In this document: positions 53,488 to 61,935 of the stretch, piece after piece | Numbering within the stretch: position 1 is the first letter of the stretch | How the letters are laid out: each line of letters opens with the position of its first letter | Source of the DNA: Puniceicoccaceae bacterium | GTDB taxonomy: Bacteria > Verrucomicrobiota > Verrucomicrobiia > Opitutales > Coraliomargaritaceae | Reading direction: 5' to 3' | NCBI GenBank assembly: GCA_018402305.1 | Contig: JAGYJE010000004.1 | Coordinates: 145,082 to 209,081 of the forward strand | DNA: 64,000 nt | Notes under the pieces: model-generated | What the model saw: only the letters and a program-made list of their open reading frames with translations | Told to the model about the DNA's origin: nothing | Database searches by the model: none | Position numbers and translations under genes: made by a program

Positions 53488-53999
53488 AAGACCACGGTAG
53501 GTAAATCGTAGATATTTGCAATTTTATTCGAGGTTCAAAACGTCACTTTTCGGCCTAGCAGCTGTAATTCGACTGAGACTCGGCGACCGCCCAGGATACG
53601 TTCGATTGAGATGGCTTATCGTGACGTTTCCAGCGGAGCAGGGAACCGCTTCCGTCTTCTTTGCAATACGCCGGGACAAGTATTACCGCTGATGAGATGC
53701 TTATGGGAAACGCTAGCGCGTTTGATGACGGAGACACGCAGAGCGTGTGATAGCGGATTGCGGATCCGTCTTCGCCCATGGGGACTACGGCGTGATGTCT
53801 GGTAGAGGAATCCAGTTCTCCAGTTACGGGCGGAGCCCGGTTTACCAGTTACCAGTTCTCCAGTTTTCAGTTGTCGTTTGAGGAGGGCTTAAAACCGGTA
53901 ATCTAATTCCTTTATAAGCGTCATATTAGCGGTAATAAGCGGTCTCCGGCTGTGCCGGACTTTTTTAAGCGTGTTTAAGGGGGATCTTTGCCTGGAGTC
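53488..53999. other. Intergenic repeat debris
   Basis: 512 bases without a credible gene. Contains GGGCGGAGCCCGG and CCAGTTACCAGTTCTCCAG strings at 53810-53870 (recurring at 54540, 58890 and 63310-63360) and fragments like repeat U (TTAGCGGTAATAAGCGG, 53927-53943). Confidence 0.55.
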
Positions 54000-54305
54000 C
54001 TACTGGTTCAAGCTTTGACGACTGGAGAACCAGCGGCTCAGCGAATCAGCCGACTCCACCGAACAACGCCCGGCAATAATCCCTTCGATACTAATATCTT
54101 CGTCAAGAGCTGGCCAGTGGATTCCTTCACCATCCCCGATCAGCTCGTAATGCGCTCGTTCCTCTTTTGTTCCTGCGGCCAGGCGCGGATACCAAGCGAT
54201 AGGAACCGAAACTGAACGGCCATCGTCGAGATAGACGACCAGAGAGCCCTCGGTAAATCCTACTTCTTGGGCAAATGCTTCTCTCTCAATGGTTAAAGTA
54301 CTCAT
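54000..54305 (-). CDS. DUF2442 protein (orphan TA-like component)
   Basis: 101 residues: GSLVVYLDDGRSVSVPIAWY then PRLAAGTKEERAHYELIGDG, EGIHWPALDEDISIEGIIAG. This is the DUF2442 signature (LxDGR, HWPxLDEDIS). The usual DUF4160 partner is not adjacent, so this copy appears orphaned. Function is proposed as a toxin-antitoxin-like pair, not established. Confidence 0.85.
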   Translation of the reverse strand: MSTLTIEREAFAQEVGFTEGSLVVYLDDGRSVSVPIAWYPRLAAGTKEERAHYELIGDGEGIHWPALDEDISIEGIIAGRCSVESADSLSRWFSSRQSLNQ

Positions 54306-54590
54306 TCCATACCTCCATGATTATGTCTTTATTATTTTCTACCAAATTCTGCACGGAGCGCAACTCATGATCGCTAAATCGCCGGGAACGCGCCAATCTA
54401 ACAGGTGACAGCCAAAACTTTGCGGTGCAGCGATCACGCTGAACATGAACATGCGGTGGTTCATTTCCCTCCGCCGAGTAAAAAAAGAACTTTTAGGGGC
54501 CGATGTTTTCTATCGTAGGCATTTTTCTAATTACTAGTTACGGGCGAAGCCCGGTTTAACAGTTTGTTCCAGTCTGCCGGAGATCGGAAG
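54306..54590. other. Intergenic, no gene seen
   Basis: AT-rich, 285 bases, ending in TTACGGGCGAAGCCCGG just before repeat X. No feature beyond that short palindrome. Confidence 0.5.
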
Positions 54591-54743
54591 GGGGTCGCTT
54601 CGTAAAAATTAAAATTACCGACTCACTAAGTAAGCCCAGGGCAGGATGCCCTGGCTCCGTTTGGGGGGCACCTCGCCGAGAATATCGACAATCAATAGAG
54701 CAAAAGGAGCAGCGGCATCTTGCCGGTGGGGAGGATTTTTGAA
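54591..54743. repeat. Dispersed repeat X, copy 2
   Basis: From GGGGTCGCTTCGTAAAAATT through GAGGATTTTTGAAACCTG. Same order of hairpins as copy 1, lacking the GTAGCGCGGCAGCGCGG tail. 54744-54922 downstream has no gene that I can support. Confidence 0.88.
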
Positions 54744-54922
54744 ACCTGTTCCGAGCGAAGCGACAAGTCCGGGCGCATAGCGAACCGGAACAACGTGAAA
54801 CCTGCCTGTCCGCCGTCTCGAGCGGGCGTCGCAACGGGAAGCCCCTAGTCCCGCAGGGCGAAGGAGGAAGGTCTGCGGGAACGGATGTAACGAAGAACCA
54901 AGAACTAAGAACGGTTCGAGAC

Positions 54923-55183
54923 TTAATCCAGAGGCGCAATTTTTCCCGGAGCCTCAAGGGTCTCGGCCTTACTAAAGGCTTCGCGAAGCTCATCCTGATG
55001 TAAAGTCGCCCACTCAATTACGAGCCCACGGGCACGGGCAGGGAGTTCACCATCAATCAAGGCGAGCGTCTCGATATCAACAACCGCCTTAAACCCGCCG
55101 TAAATGGCATGAAAATGGGGTGGCGGGTGATCTCCAAAATACATTTGGATGACAATACCGTAAAAACGAGCAAGTTCAGGCAT
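54923..55183 (-). CDS. DUF4160 protein
   Basis: 86 residues: ARFYGIVIQMYFGDHPPPHF then HAIYGGFKAVVDIETLALID, GELPARARGLVIEWATLHQD, ELREAF. This is the DUF4160 family (HPPPHFHA motif), found in pairs with DUF2442. Overlaps the upstream DUF2442 gene by 8 bases. The pair is regarded as a probable TA-like module; activity unknown. Confidence 0.9.
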   Translation of the reverse strand: MPELARFYGIVIQMYFGDHPPPHFHAIYGGFKAVVDIETLALIDGELPARARGLVIEWATLHQDELREAFSKAETLEAPGKIAPLD

Positions 55184-55457
55184 GCGCAGGCAGATGATTC
55201 AACCGGGAAAAGACTTCACGAGGGCTTTTGCGTGTCAGTAGGAAATACAATGCATCCGGGCACAGATCCACATCACCCGGCCATTCCGGACAACCAAACT
55301 CATTGAGGCGAACCTGCTCAAATACCCCCGGAACTTCCCAGGTCGCAAAAACCCCACGACCCACATAGGCGGAAAGGTCGACGACTCCGCTGACCCCATC
55401 ATCGTAAAGGAGCGAGAGACAGTAATTATCCAGTGGTTGAATCTTCAACAACTTCAT
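55176..55457 (-). CDS. DUF2442 protein
   Basis: 93 residues from ATG 55457: MKLLKIQPLDNYCLSLLYDD, GVSGVVDLSAYVGRGVFATW, VFEQVRLNEFGCPEWPGDVD and LCPDALYFLL. Complete DUF2442. Partner of the overlapping DUF4160 gene. An upstream extension to 55583 contains repeat DNA and is rejected. Confidence 0.88.
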   Translation of the reverse strand: MKLLKIQPLDNYCLSLLYDDGVSGVVDLSAYVGRGVFATWEVPGVFEQVRLNEFGCPEWPGDVDLCPDALYFLLTRKSPREVFSRLNHLPAHA

Positions 55458-56003
55458 AAGTCGAAAGATAATCGAATTCCATTCCCAGTCGAGACACTTT
55501 TTGGGTAAAAGAAGGGGCACGGCACAAAGACATCGGTAACGGGCCTGAAAAAGGGGTCGCTTCGTAAAAATTAAAATTACCAACTCTCTGGGTCATCCCA
55601 GGGCAGGATGCCTTGGCTCCGTTTGGGGGGCACCTCGCCGAGAATATCGACAATCAATGGAGCAAAAGGAGCAGCGGCATCTTGCCGGTGGGGAGGATTT
55701 TTGAAGGATGACGTAGCGCGGCAGCGCGGAGATGGTGCGCCGATAGGCCATTTCGAGCAGGCACAATTTGCTGGGGCTCTTGCGCAACCTGCATCGCCAA
55801 CTCTTCCAATATTATGCGCCGAATAAGCTCAGTTTTGGCGTGTTCAGATAAACGCATCTCCATGTCTAGAAAAGTTATTGGGCAACTGACGGGGTCAGTC
55901 CAAGATTCCATAACTATGCTTAGGCCAACACGGCGGCGTGTGTGATGGTAGCAGGGTTGCTTGAGCGCCCTGTTTCGTGGAGGGCGGGGGCGGAGTGAAG
56001 TGA
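55458..56003. repeat. Repeat X copy 3 with flanking short repeats
   Basis: 55520-55541 has GGCACAAAGACATCGGTAAC. Repeat X runs 55553-55749, including the GTAGCGCGGCAGCGCGG tail seen in copy 1. 55881-55918 holds GGCAACTGACGGGGTCAGTC then CAAGATTCCATAACTATG, duplicated at 56681-56718. No supported gene in these 546 bases. Confidence 0.8.
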
Positions 56004-56318
56004 TCAATCATTTCGTTTTTGAAGCTGTTCTTGGATCCACCGCGGATCGCGTGAAGCATGGAAGACACCGACAACTAACCAGAATGATTCCGATTCGATA
56101 TAGTAGAGAAGATAGGGACCGGAATCAAAAGGATAGATCCTCCAAGCATTTTCACGGGGGTGAAACAACAGAGGGTTTAACTCCAAGACAGCAATAATAC
56201 TATCAAATTCAGCTACAATTCTTTCGGCTTTCTCAAGTGATAACGGCAGGTGGTAATCATAGATAGCTTGGAGGTCTTCAACAACCACCCATGGTGCAAT
56301 CTTCAGCGGCTTAGTCAC
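56004..56318 (-). CDS. RelE/ParE-family toxin
   Basis: 104 residues: LKIAPWVVVEDLQAIYDYHL then PLSLEKAERIVAEFDSIIAV, HPRENAWRIYPFDSGPYLLY, YIESESFWLVVGVFHASRDP. ParE-like fold with the terminal FHxxRDP motif. Overlaps the antitoxin by 4 bases. Confidence 0.85.
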   Translation of the reverse strand: MTKPLKIAPWVVVEDLQAIYDYHLPLSLEKAERIVAEFDSIIAVLELNPLLFHPRENAWRIYPFDSGPYLLYYIESESFWLVVGVFHASRDPRWIQEQLQKRND

Positions 56319-56545
56319 TTTTTGAGTAGCGCGCGCGCTTCGGAGGGGTCAAGCGCAAGTGATGGATCTTGTTGAACTGAGCTCAAACGATGCTCTAAGG
56401 TAGTCAAATGTGCCGGATGCACATCCGGCTGCGGCAATGCCCTCCTGACTTGCTCCCATAGCTCGTCAATCAACTCGATTTTCTGGTCGCGAGGCGCGGA
56501 TGCAATCTTTGGGAAATCTGAGAGCTTTAACTGCATATAGAACAC
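56315..56545 (-). CDS. Addiction-module antitoxin
   Basis: 76 residues (73 from ATG 56536): LKLSDFPKIASAPRDQKIEL, IDELWEQVRRALPQPDVHPA, HLTTLEHRLSSVQQDPSLAL. The acidic/helical form typical of antitoxins upstream of ParE toxins. Confidence 0.82.
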   Translation of the reverse strand: MFYMQLKLSDFPKIASAPRDQKIELIDELWEQVRRALPQPDVHPAHLTTLEHRLSSVQQDPSLALDPSEARALLKK

Positions 56546-57082
56546 CTTAGAAGAGTCATCCTATAAGTCAAGAGGCGGAACGGCGGAGTTGCAGGGACTT
56601 AAAAGCGGGAATACGGCAGGCTCAAACCAGGGAAGCTCACGTCAGTCAATCCAAGGATTCGTGGAAAAAGACCTAAATGGGGCAACTGACGGGGTCAGTC
56701 CAAGATTCCATAACTATGGCTTGAGGCCTGAAAAAAGGGGTCGCTTCGTAAAAATTAAAGACAAAGAAAGGGGTCAGCCAAATGTTTCATGATTGCCATT
56801 ATCGGGAAGCCGATCGGTGGTGTGGGGAGCCAAATAAGGGTCGCTTCGTAAATCTCAACAGGGAGCCGGGACACTCTTGTTCCGGGGGGATTGGGGACAC
56901 GTAAAGAGCAGTCGCTGCACGTGCCAAGGCTTGGGCGGTGCTCCGGGTGACGCGGACAGGCAGTCAAATTTGTCATTTGTGCTTGAAGGGCTAACCACTC
57001 ACGGGCGGGCGGCAAGCCAACCTGCTTACTCTGGGGGTCGATGGGGATTGACGAAGCGCGATGGGGCAAGAAATGGTGGTGG
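56546..57082. repeat. Cluster of GGGGTC-headed repeat fragments
   Basis: Several heads in 400 bases: GGGGTCAGTCCAAGATTCC (56690), GGGGTCGCTTCGTAAAAATT (56737), GGGGTCAGCCAAATGTTTCA (about 56770) and GGGTCGCTTCGTAAATCTCA (56838). Each is followed by a different short AT-rich string. No gene supported between 56546 and 57082. Confidence 0.75.
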
Positions 57083-57499
57083 TTACTGTGCGACGACAAT
57101 TTTCAGGCCAAGCGCGAGACAGAGTGCTTCCAAATCTTTCCAGTGTTCGGATGCAACTTTATGCAAGAGTTCAACTTCCAATTCCTGATATTGATGGATC
57201 AGTATATTGCGGAAACCGCACATCCCAATCATACGCTCGGATAGCTTGCGGTCGAGCTCACCAGCATCGGCCAATAGACGGAAAGCATCTGCCTGGCTTT
57301 GTGGCATGCCCAAATGCTTGGACGCGACCACATGCATGGCAAGATCGATAGCTGCCTGGCAGGCGCGCTCGATGTTTAATGTCAGTGCATCGATGTGCAT
57401 CAGATCAGCCAGGTTCGGATCGGCGCGATAGATATCCAAAACACGACGTAAGGATCGCTCGATAACCGCCGCCTTACTGAGCAAGACATCGTCAGGCAC
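57083..57499 (-). CDS. hepT: HepT-like ribonuclease toxin
   Basis: About 138 residues from GTG 57499 (a TTG at 57517 is possible). An all-helical HEPN protein. RNILIHQYQEL carries the R-x4-H-x-Y catalytic motif of HepT RNases, and IERACQAAIDLAMHVVASKH is the typical helix before it. It overlaps the mntA stop by 8 bases. Confidence 0.92.
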   Translation of the reverse strand: MPDDVLLSKAAVIERSLRRVLDIYRADPNLADLMHIDALTLNIERACQAAIDLAMHVVASKHLGMPQSQADAFRLLADAGELDRKLSERMIGMCGFRNILIHQYQELEVELLHKVASEHWKDLEALCLALGLKIVVAQ

Positions 57500-57884
57500 A
57501 ATAGGCCTCCTCAACAACTCTTCGGTCTTGTTTCAAATCCAGATAGAGGGATTGCAGACGGCTGACAAAGGCCATGGCGACCTGCTCGTCTTGGGCATAG
57601 AGGAGTCGTCCGGTCTGAAAGGCCTGCATGGCGTAAATCAAATTGCGGGAGTCGAGGCGGCCGATGTCGACCCTGCGTCCCAAAATATCCTCTAACTCCC
57701 AAGCTAATTCTCCGAACGTCGACCAGTCCAATTCCGTTCCCGGCCTGTAGTAGAAGGCGAAATCGACATCGCTGTCTTCACGCAGGCGATCACTAACGGC
57801 GGAACCAAAGATCCAGACCGCGAGAAGAGAAGGCTCTCTGGCAAAACGCTCAACGCACTTATCTAATCTGTTGCGATCTAACAT
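57492..57884 (-). CDS. mntA: MntA-like nucleotidyltransferase antitoxin
   Basis: From ATG 57884, about 130 residues. LLAVWIFGSAVSDRLREDSD VDFAF contains the GS-x10-D-x-D nucleotidyltransferase motif. LAWELEDILGRRVDIGRLDS and LLYAQDEQVAMAFVSRLQSL follow. In characterised MntA-HepT pairs the enzyme adds AMP to the HepT tyrosine, neutralising it. The pair is complete here. Confidence 0.92.
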   Translation of the reverse strand: MLDRNRLDKCVERFAREPSLLAVWIFGSAVSDRLREDSDVDFAFYYRPGTELDWSTFGELAWELEDILGRRVDIGRLDSRNLIYAMQAFQTGRLLYAQDEQVAMAFVSRLQSLYLDLKQDRRVVEEAYCA

Positions 57885-57955
57885 GGCTTGAACATTGCAA
57901 ATTCTCGCCCGAACAGGCAAGCGTGAAAGGTGGTCCCCCAGCCTCAGAGCGAATC

Positions 57956-58357
57956 CTAATCGGCCTTCGATAACGATGAGGCCAGGCACCCAGCCAGTGA
58001 ATTAAGGACTCGTGAGGGCTCGCGAATATCCGGCGCGATAAATGGGTTGTCCGGCTCCGTCTGGATCAGGTCCCGAACGTCCAGAATGCCCGGACCGCTC
58101 AACTGCACCGATTCTCTGCATTTTTCAGCATAGCTGGAGACCGCTAATGTGCGCTTATCCAAATGAGTTGCGGCAAGAATGGCACCGAAGTCCAAGTCGT
58201 TGGTCAGAATTACCTGTCCGCTTTCCTTGGCCCACTGGAGAATCAACTCGTCGGGGGTGTCTGCGTCTCCAATTCGAGACCAATGTTCAATTTCACAATA
58301 CTCCGAAAATATTTGCTCCCACTCTGGGGAGAGATCCATATCAATAACTATTTTCAC
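57956..58357 (-). CDS. DUF5615 PIN-like toxin with repeat-derived C-terminus
   Basis: From GTG 58357, 133 residues. KIVIDMDLSPEWEQIFSEYC, WSRIGDADTPDELILQWAKE and QVILTNDLDFGAILAATHLD are the DUF5615 PIN-like core. After about residue 65 the sequence KRTLAVSSYAEKCRES corresponds to repeat U DNA (58110-58160). The next segment corresponds to an attC-like string, GGTTGTCCGGCTCCGTCTGG (58045-58064). The usual C-terminal strand and helix appear replaced. Overlaps DUF433 by 4 bases. Confidence 0.8.
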   Translation of the reverse strand: MKIVIDMDLSPEWEQIFSEYCEIEHWSRIGDADTPDELILQWAKESGQVILTNDLDFGAILAATHLDKRTLAVSSYAEKCRESVQLSGPGILDVRDLIQTEPDNPFIAPDIREPSRVLNSLAGCLASSLSKAD

Positions 58358-58590
58358 GCAGTCAGTTGCCCGAACGTAACCTCTTCCTCCTGGGAGCGCC
58401 AAGCAGCAAATCTGAGACAAGCGTCGATCTGCTGATCGGTAATGTAAGGATACATCTCCAGAAGACGCTCGCGGGATGTCCCCGAACCCAGTTGACCAAC
58501 GATGCAGCCAACGGTCACACGCGTTCCCCGAATACAAGGTTTTCCACCCATAACGCGAGAATCCACTGAAATCTCAGGCTCATTTATCAT
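58354..58590 (-). CDS. DUF433 antitoxin
   Basis: 78 residues: ISVDSRVMGGKPCIRGTRVT then VGCIVGQLGSGTSRERLLEM, YPYITDQQIDACLRFAAWRS. This is the classic DUF433 winged-helix (GKPCIRGTRV motif). Paired with the overlapping DUF5615 gene, the standard TA arrangement. Confidence 0.93.
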   Translation of the reverse strand: MINEPEISVDSRVMGGKPCIRGTRVTVGCIVGQLGSGTSRERLLEMYPYITDQQIDACLRFAAWRSQEEEVTFGQLTA

Positions 58591-59075
58591 TATAGTTTCA
58601 TACTAAGCCTCATAATGCTGAAATCGTCAAGCTATCTACAGAATCGGTGAGCAGTTTTCGGTGGTCGGTTTCCGCCCTCCTCCCTCAAAAAGACTCCTAT
58701 TTTCCGCGGCGCGGCACAAAGACATCGGTAACAGATAGCACAAGGACATCGGTAACACTTAGATGGCGTAATGCCATGGAAAGACACCGATGTAATGACC
58801 GAGAAAGAACGATTTGAACCTAAAAAAGGGGTCGCTTCGTAAAAATTAAAATTACCGACTCACTGAGTCATCTCAGGGCAGGATATCGAGTTACCAGTTC
58901 TAGTTCTAGGGGCCAGACGTCATTCAGAGGCCCGGAAACGGTTTTTTTTTATCCCGCTAAACCACGCTAAAAGGACGCTTAATCATGACGCCGCCTAAGA
59001 GAAAATTCATTTTTAAGCGTGGGTCAGCGTGGGTCAGCGGGCTAGTTCTTAGTTCTTGGTTCTTGGTTCGGTATC
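58591..59075. repeat. Intergenic repeats Z, X (partial) and others
   Basis: 58714-58735 and 58742-58756 have ACAAAGACATCGGTAAC / ACAAGGACATCGGTAAC followed by ATGGCGTAATGCCATGG, the same string set as 49855-49900. 58828-58884 is a truncated repeat X. 58963-59030 has CGCTAAAAGGACGCTTAATC. GTTCTTAGTTCTTGGTTCTT at 59044-59070 is a simple repeat. No gene seen. Confidence 0.75.
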
Positions 59076-59333
59076 TCAGGAGACATCGGAAATTTCGACA
59101 ATCCTGAGTTCTGAAAGGGCGTGATCCGCCCAGAAGGCGACGACGTAATCGCCGATCAGCAAGTGATCAATGCTTCTACCTTGAGAATCATTAAGAACAT
59201 AATCGCTGCGTATCGATGGAGATTTAGCGAGAACTCGCAGGTCGTAGAGCAATGACGACAGACGGGAACGTTCCAACGCTATGAGAAAATCCGCTGCTTG
59301 CTCCGAGTAAACGAGGCTATATGGGTTCGCCAT
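59076..59333 (-). CDS. RelE-like toxin
   Basis: 85 residues: YSLVYSEQAADFLIALERSR, LSSLLYDLRVLAKSPSIRSD, YVLNDSQGRSIDHLLIGDYV, VAFWADHALSELRIVEI. RelE/ParE-type beta-sheet pattern. Overlaps the antitoxin gene by 17 bases. Confidence 0.82.
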   Translation of the reverse strand: MANPYSLVYSEQAADFLIALERSRLSSLLYDLRVLAKSPSIRSDYVLNDSQGRSIDHLLIGDYVVAFWADHALSELRIVEISDVS

Positions 59334-59526
59334 GCCGGGCTTGAATTCTCTGCTGAAGTTCGTCCATTGTTACTTTTTTTCCTGCATCCATGTCATCCAT
59401 TTTCCCGGTCAGTGCCTGGCGGCCCTCATCGGACTCGTTGCGCAGGCGAACGAGATAAGCGTTTAATTCCCGACGCTCTGATGGAGAAAGTCTCGTAACT
59501 TGTTGTTTTAACTCGAGTAAACTCAC
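59317..59526 (-). CDS. Antitoxin of RelE-like module
   Basis: From GTG 59526, 69 residues: SLLELKQQVTRLSPSERREL, NAYLVRLRNESDEGRQALTG, KMDDMDAGKKVTMDELQQRI. A helical, charged antitoxin seen next to RelE toxins. A longer frame to 59604 is unlikely. Confidence 0.8.
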   Translation of the reverse strand: MSLLELKQQVTRLSPSERRELNAYLVRLRNESDEGRQALTGKMDDMDAGKKVTMDELQQRIQARHGEPI

Positions 59527-59852
59527 AAAAGACAGAGTACAGATGATTTTGGTTTCGTCAAGAAGAGCCGATGAAGCAAGAAGCGGTTGGGGCGGTTCCA
59601 GCAAAGCTGGAGTAGTCAGCTGGGAAGGTGTGAAGGTGAGCCAGTGGACGGTGTTTCAGAGATTCGGAGGCCTCCGCCTATTCTCCGCTCTCTGTTTGGC
59701 CCAGGGGGCCGAAAATGGGGTCATGTCGTAATTCTTAGGTGCCACAATGGGGGCATGTCGTAACTTTTATAATAATATATTAACCTCTTTTATTCAGGGT
59801 CTTACGTTTTTAGTCATCGAATTTTGGGTTTTGGTGGGGTGTTCTGCAGAAG
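59527..59852. repeat. Intergenic with GGGGTCATGTCGTAA pair
   Basis: GGGGTCATGTCGTAATTCTT (59713-59732) and GGGGGCATGTCGTAACTTTT (59749-59768) are tandem relatives, the second followed by an AT-rich TATAATAATATATTAA. No gene supported. Confidence 0.7.
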
Positions 59853-60338
59853 CTATTCGCCTGCTTGCCTTCTCACTTTGGCGAGATGCCGCTCCGATAT
59901 GAAAAGCCCGGCGGCGACAATCGAGTCCAATGCGAGTGATACGCTTTGGATGTGCCCCGATTGCTTCGCCATGAGGAGTAATCCAAGTGTGCCAGTTACG
60001 CGAAGGCCGAGGGCTGTTGCGCATCTTCTCGCTGCAAGGTCATCGAGAACTGCTGTCGCTTGTGGCAAAGAATCCGTCAATGAGATGACCGCGGACTCGC
60101 CTGCACCAAGCCCCCAGGCAGCTACAAAATCCGATGTCTGCGGTGATTCATGAAGGAGGGCTCGCGACTCTTGCTTTCGCAGCCAGATCGATGCCGGATC
60201 GGAAGCATCATCACAGTTCTTAATTTCATCAGCCACCGCATGGGGAACCAGCACTTTATCAGGCAACGCAAGAACGGTTTCCAGCAAGCCGGACTTCGCC
60301 AAAACAATCAAAGGCGAGGCATTGAAAACAAAAGTCAT
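59853..60338 (-). CDS. DUF3368 PIN-like toxin
   Basis: 161 residues: FVFNASPLIVLAKSGLLETV with the first catalytic Asp replaced by Asn at NASPL. VPHAVADEIKN, WGLGAGESAVISLTDSLPQA, VLDDLAARRCATALGLRVTG and TLGLLLMAKQSG follow, the DUF3368 layout. Most relatives, including the paralogue at 60877, have D at the first position, so nuclease activity may be lost here. It lies 14 bases after the UPF0175 gene. Confidence 0.88.
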   Translation of the reverse strand: MTFVFNASPLIVLAKSGLLETVLALPDKVLVPHAVADEIKNCDDASDPASIWLRKQESRALLHESPQTSDFVAAWGLGAGESAVISLTDSLPQATAVLDDLAARRCATALGLRVTGTLGLLLMAKQSGHIQSVSLALDSIVAAGLFISERHLAKVRRQAGE

Positions 60339-60352
60339 GGTCTAAGTCACGC

Positions 60353-60589
60353 CTAATGAGCAGCGAGGTCGTCCTCCACTCCCTGAAAAGGAGAGACGCC
60401 CAAGCTCGAAAGAGCCAATTGAAACTTCTGGCGGCTAAGCCCCGAGAGTTCGGCAGCACGTTCCTGGCTCAGATGCCCGACCTCATAGAGCTTTGCAGCC
60501 GCCATAAGTCGCAGGCAGGCAGATAACTCTTCGGGAGCCTGTCGGAGAGCCGAGAGCGCTGAATCTGGAAGATCGAGTTCTAATTTCAT
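60353..60589 (-). CDS. UPF0175 antitoxin
   Basis: 78 residues: LELDLPDSALSALRQAPEEL, SACLRLMAAAKLYEVGHLSQ, ERAAELSGLSRQKFQLALSS, LGVSPFQGVEDDLA. This is UPF0175 with helix-turn-helix (AAELSGLSRQKF). Partner of the downstream DUF3368 gene. Confidence 0.9.
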   Translation of the reverse strand: MKLELDLPDSALSALRQAPEELSACLRLMAAAKLYEVGHLSQERAAELSGLSRQKFQLALSSLGVSPFQGVEDDLAAH

Positions 60590-60876
60590 ATTTTTACTGT
60601 AAAATTGTTGAGCACATTCCTCAAGGCAAAACCAGATCTTGGCGCACTGCTGTTTTGGACCGCAGTGTGACTGCCTTAGAAAGGGGTCGCTTTGCCTTAG
60701 AAAGGGGTCGCTTCGTAAAAATTAAAATTACCGACTCTCTGGGTCATCTCAGGGCAGGATGCTCTGGCTCCGTTCTGGGGACACTTCGCCGAGAATATCG
60801 ACAATCAATCGAGCAAAACCGAAGTTTTTAGCCAGAGAGACAGGATCGAGCCAAACAATCTTGTCGCTTTTGCCGT
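60590..60876. repeat. Repeat X copy (60704-60816) with a doubled head
   Basis: The head GGGGTCGCTTTGCCTTAGAAA (60683) precedes a second head GGGGTCGCTTCGTAAAAATT (60704) that continues as repeat X to about 60816. No gene in this 287-base gap. Confidence 0.82.
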
Positions 60877-61374
60877 TTATCGTTCGCCCACTTCACGCAG
60901 TGCAGTTTCGACTAATGAGGGCGATAAAGAGAATGCAAAGTTTTCATGCAATTCGTGGATCGCCTTCTCCAAGGATGTCAGTGAACCCTCAAATTTGGCC
61001 CGGATCAAGATTCCAAGCGTACCGGTCAGACGAAGACCCAAGCTTCGGGCAATTTGGCGTCCTTCGCGTTCGTCAATAAGCATCAAATCAGAACGACACT
61101 TTACCGCGAGGCTGATTGCGTCGGATTCTCCTTGATCGAGCGTTCTTCTCAAAAGCAACGACAGTGGCTCCAAATCCGCTTTTTTGTTTTCAACTATCGT
61201 CCCTAAATCGAAAGCATGTTGAAGTGATGCTTGCGCTCGACTGGATGGGTGACGCATCACTTCTTTGGCAACTGACGTAGGAACATGGACCACACCGAAT
61301 TGCTGCTGGATTAAATCCAATCGCTGAATGCTTGCCAAACACGACAAGGGCGAAGTGTCACTGACCACGTGCAT
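60877..61374 (-). CDS. DUF3368 PIN-like toxin (paralogue)
   Basis: 165 residues: HVVSDTSPLSCLASIQRLDL with the catalytic D present in SDTSPL. VPTSVAKEVMRHPSSRAQAS, LDQGESDAISLAVKCRSDLM, LIDEREGRQIARSLGLRLTG and TLGILIRAKFEG follow. Paralogue of the gene at 59853, with the catalytic aspartates intact. Overlaps the UPF0175 gene by 17 bases. Confidence 0.9.
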   Translation of the reverse strand: MHVVSDTSPLSCLASIQRLDLIQQQFGVVHVPTSVAKEVMRHPSSRAQASLQHAFDLGTIVENKKADLEPLSLLLRRTLDQGESDAISLAVKCRSDLMLIDEREGRQIARSLGLRLTGTLGILIRAKFEGSLTSLEKAIHELHENFAFSLSPSLVETALREVGER

Positions 61375-61615
61375 ACTGCAGATCTTCTGCCAGTTCTTCC
61401 TCGGTGTAATGCCGATTGATATGACGACGCTCTAATTCTGTTGAGAACTGAAATCGATCGCAATCAGCAAGTTCGGCTGCTTTTCCTAAAGAGATCAGGT
61501 TTTGGGAATACAGGGCCAGCGCCAACTCCAGCCGCAACCGCCCAGGTTGCTCAGCTTCAGGCAAACGAATCGCCTCAACAACGTTTTCCGAGAGTTCTAT
61601 ATTTAAAGTTTTCAT
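61358..61615 (-). CDS. UPF0175 antitoxin (paralogue)
   Basis: 85 residues: LNIELSENVVEAIRLPEAEQ, PGRLRLELALALYSQNLISL, GKAAELADCDRFQFSTELER, RHINRHYTEEELAEDL. Complete UPF0175. The two DUF3368/UPF0175 modules lie in tandem with repeat X between them. Confidence 0.9.
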   Translation of the reverse strand: MKTLNIELSENVVEAIRLPEAEQPGRLRLELALALYSQNLISLGKAAELADCDRFQFSTELERRHINRHYTEEELAEDLQYARGQ

Positions 61616-61935
61616 TAATTGATCCTAATACAAAGCGAGCAGTAGTCAATCGCAAGCGATCATGGACCTATAAGGGGTCGTTTTGGGCCCATAAGGGGTC
61701 GTTTTGTAAATCTCAACAAAGATTTAGGGTGGACCTTGACGTAGCCGGATGACTTTAGTCGTCCGGCATTTTGGCCACTGCGGTCTGTCGCACGACTTCC
61801 ACCTACGCCCATCCTTTATTGGCTGGTAGGCTACGGCGGACAGGAAAGTCATGCGACTACTTTCTCCGGGATTCTAAAACGACGGCTGGCTTTTTCGCCA
61901 CTCGACGATCCGTTTCTTTATTCGTAGTCGCTTTT
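61616..61935. repeat. GGGGTC heads and a 24-base palindrome
   Basis: GGGGTCGTTTTGGGCCC (61674) and GGGGTCGTTTTGTAAATCTC (61695) are doubled heads. GCCGGATGACTTTAGTCGTC CGGC (61744-61767) is a near-perfect palindrome also present at 63846-63869. No gene seen. Confidence 0.75.

Noticed and set aside
54556..55017. Minus-strand frame of about 150 codons across repeat X
   Set aside because: The peptide (SSPPARCRCSFCSIDC...) is read from the dispersed repeat and recurs at each repeat copy. It ends in repeat DNA and overlaps the DUF4160 gene.
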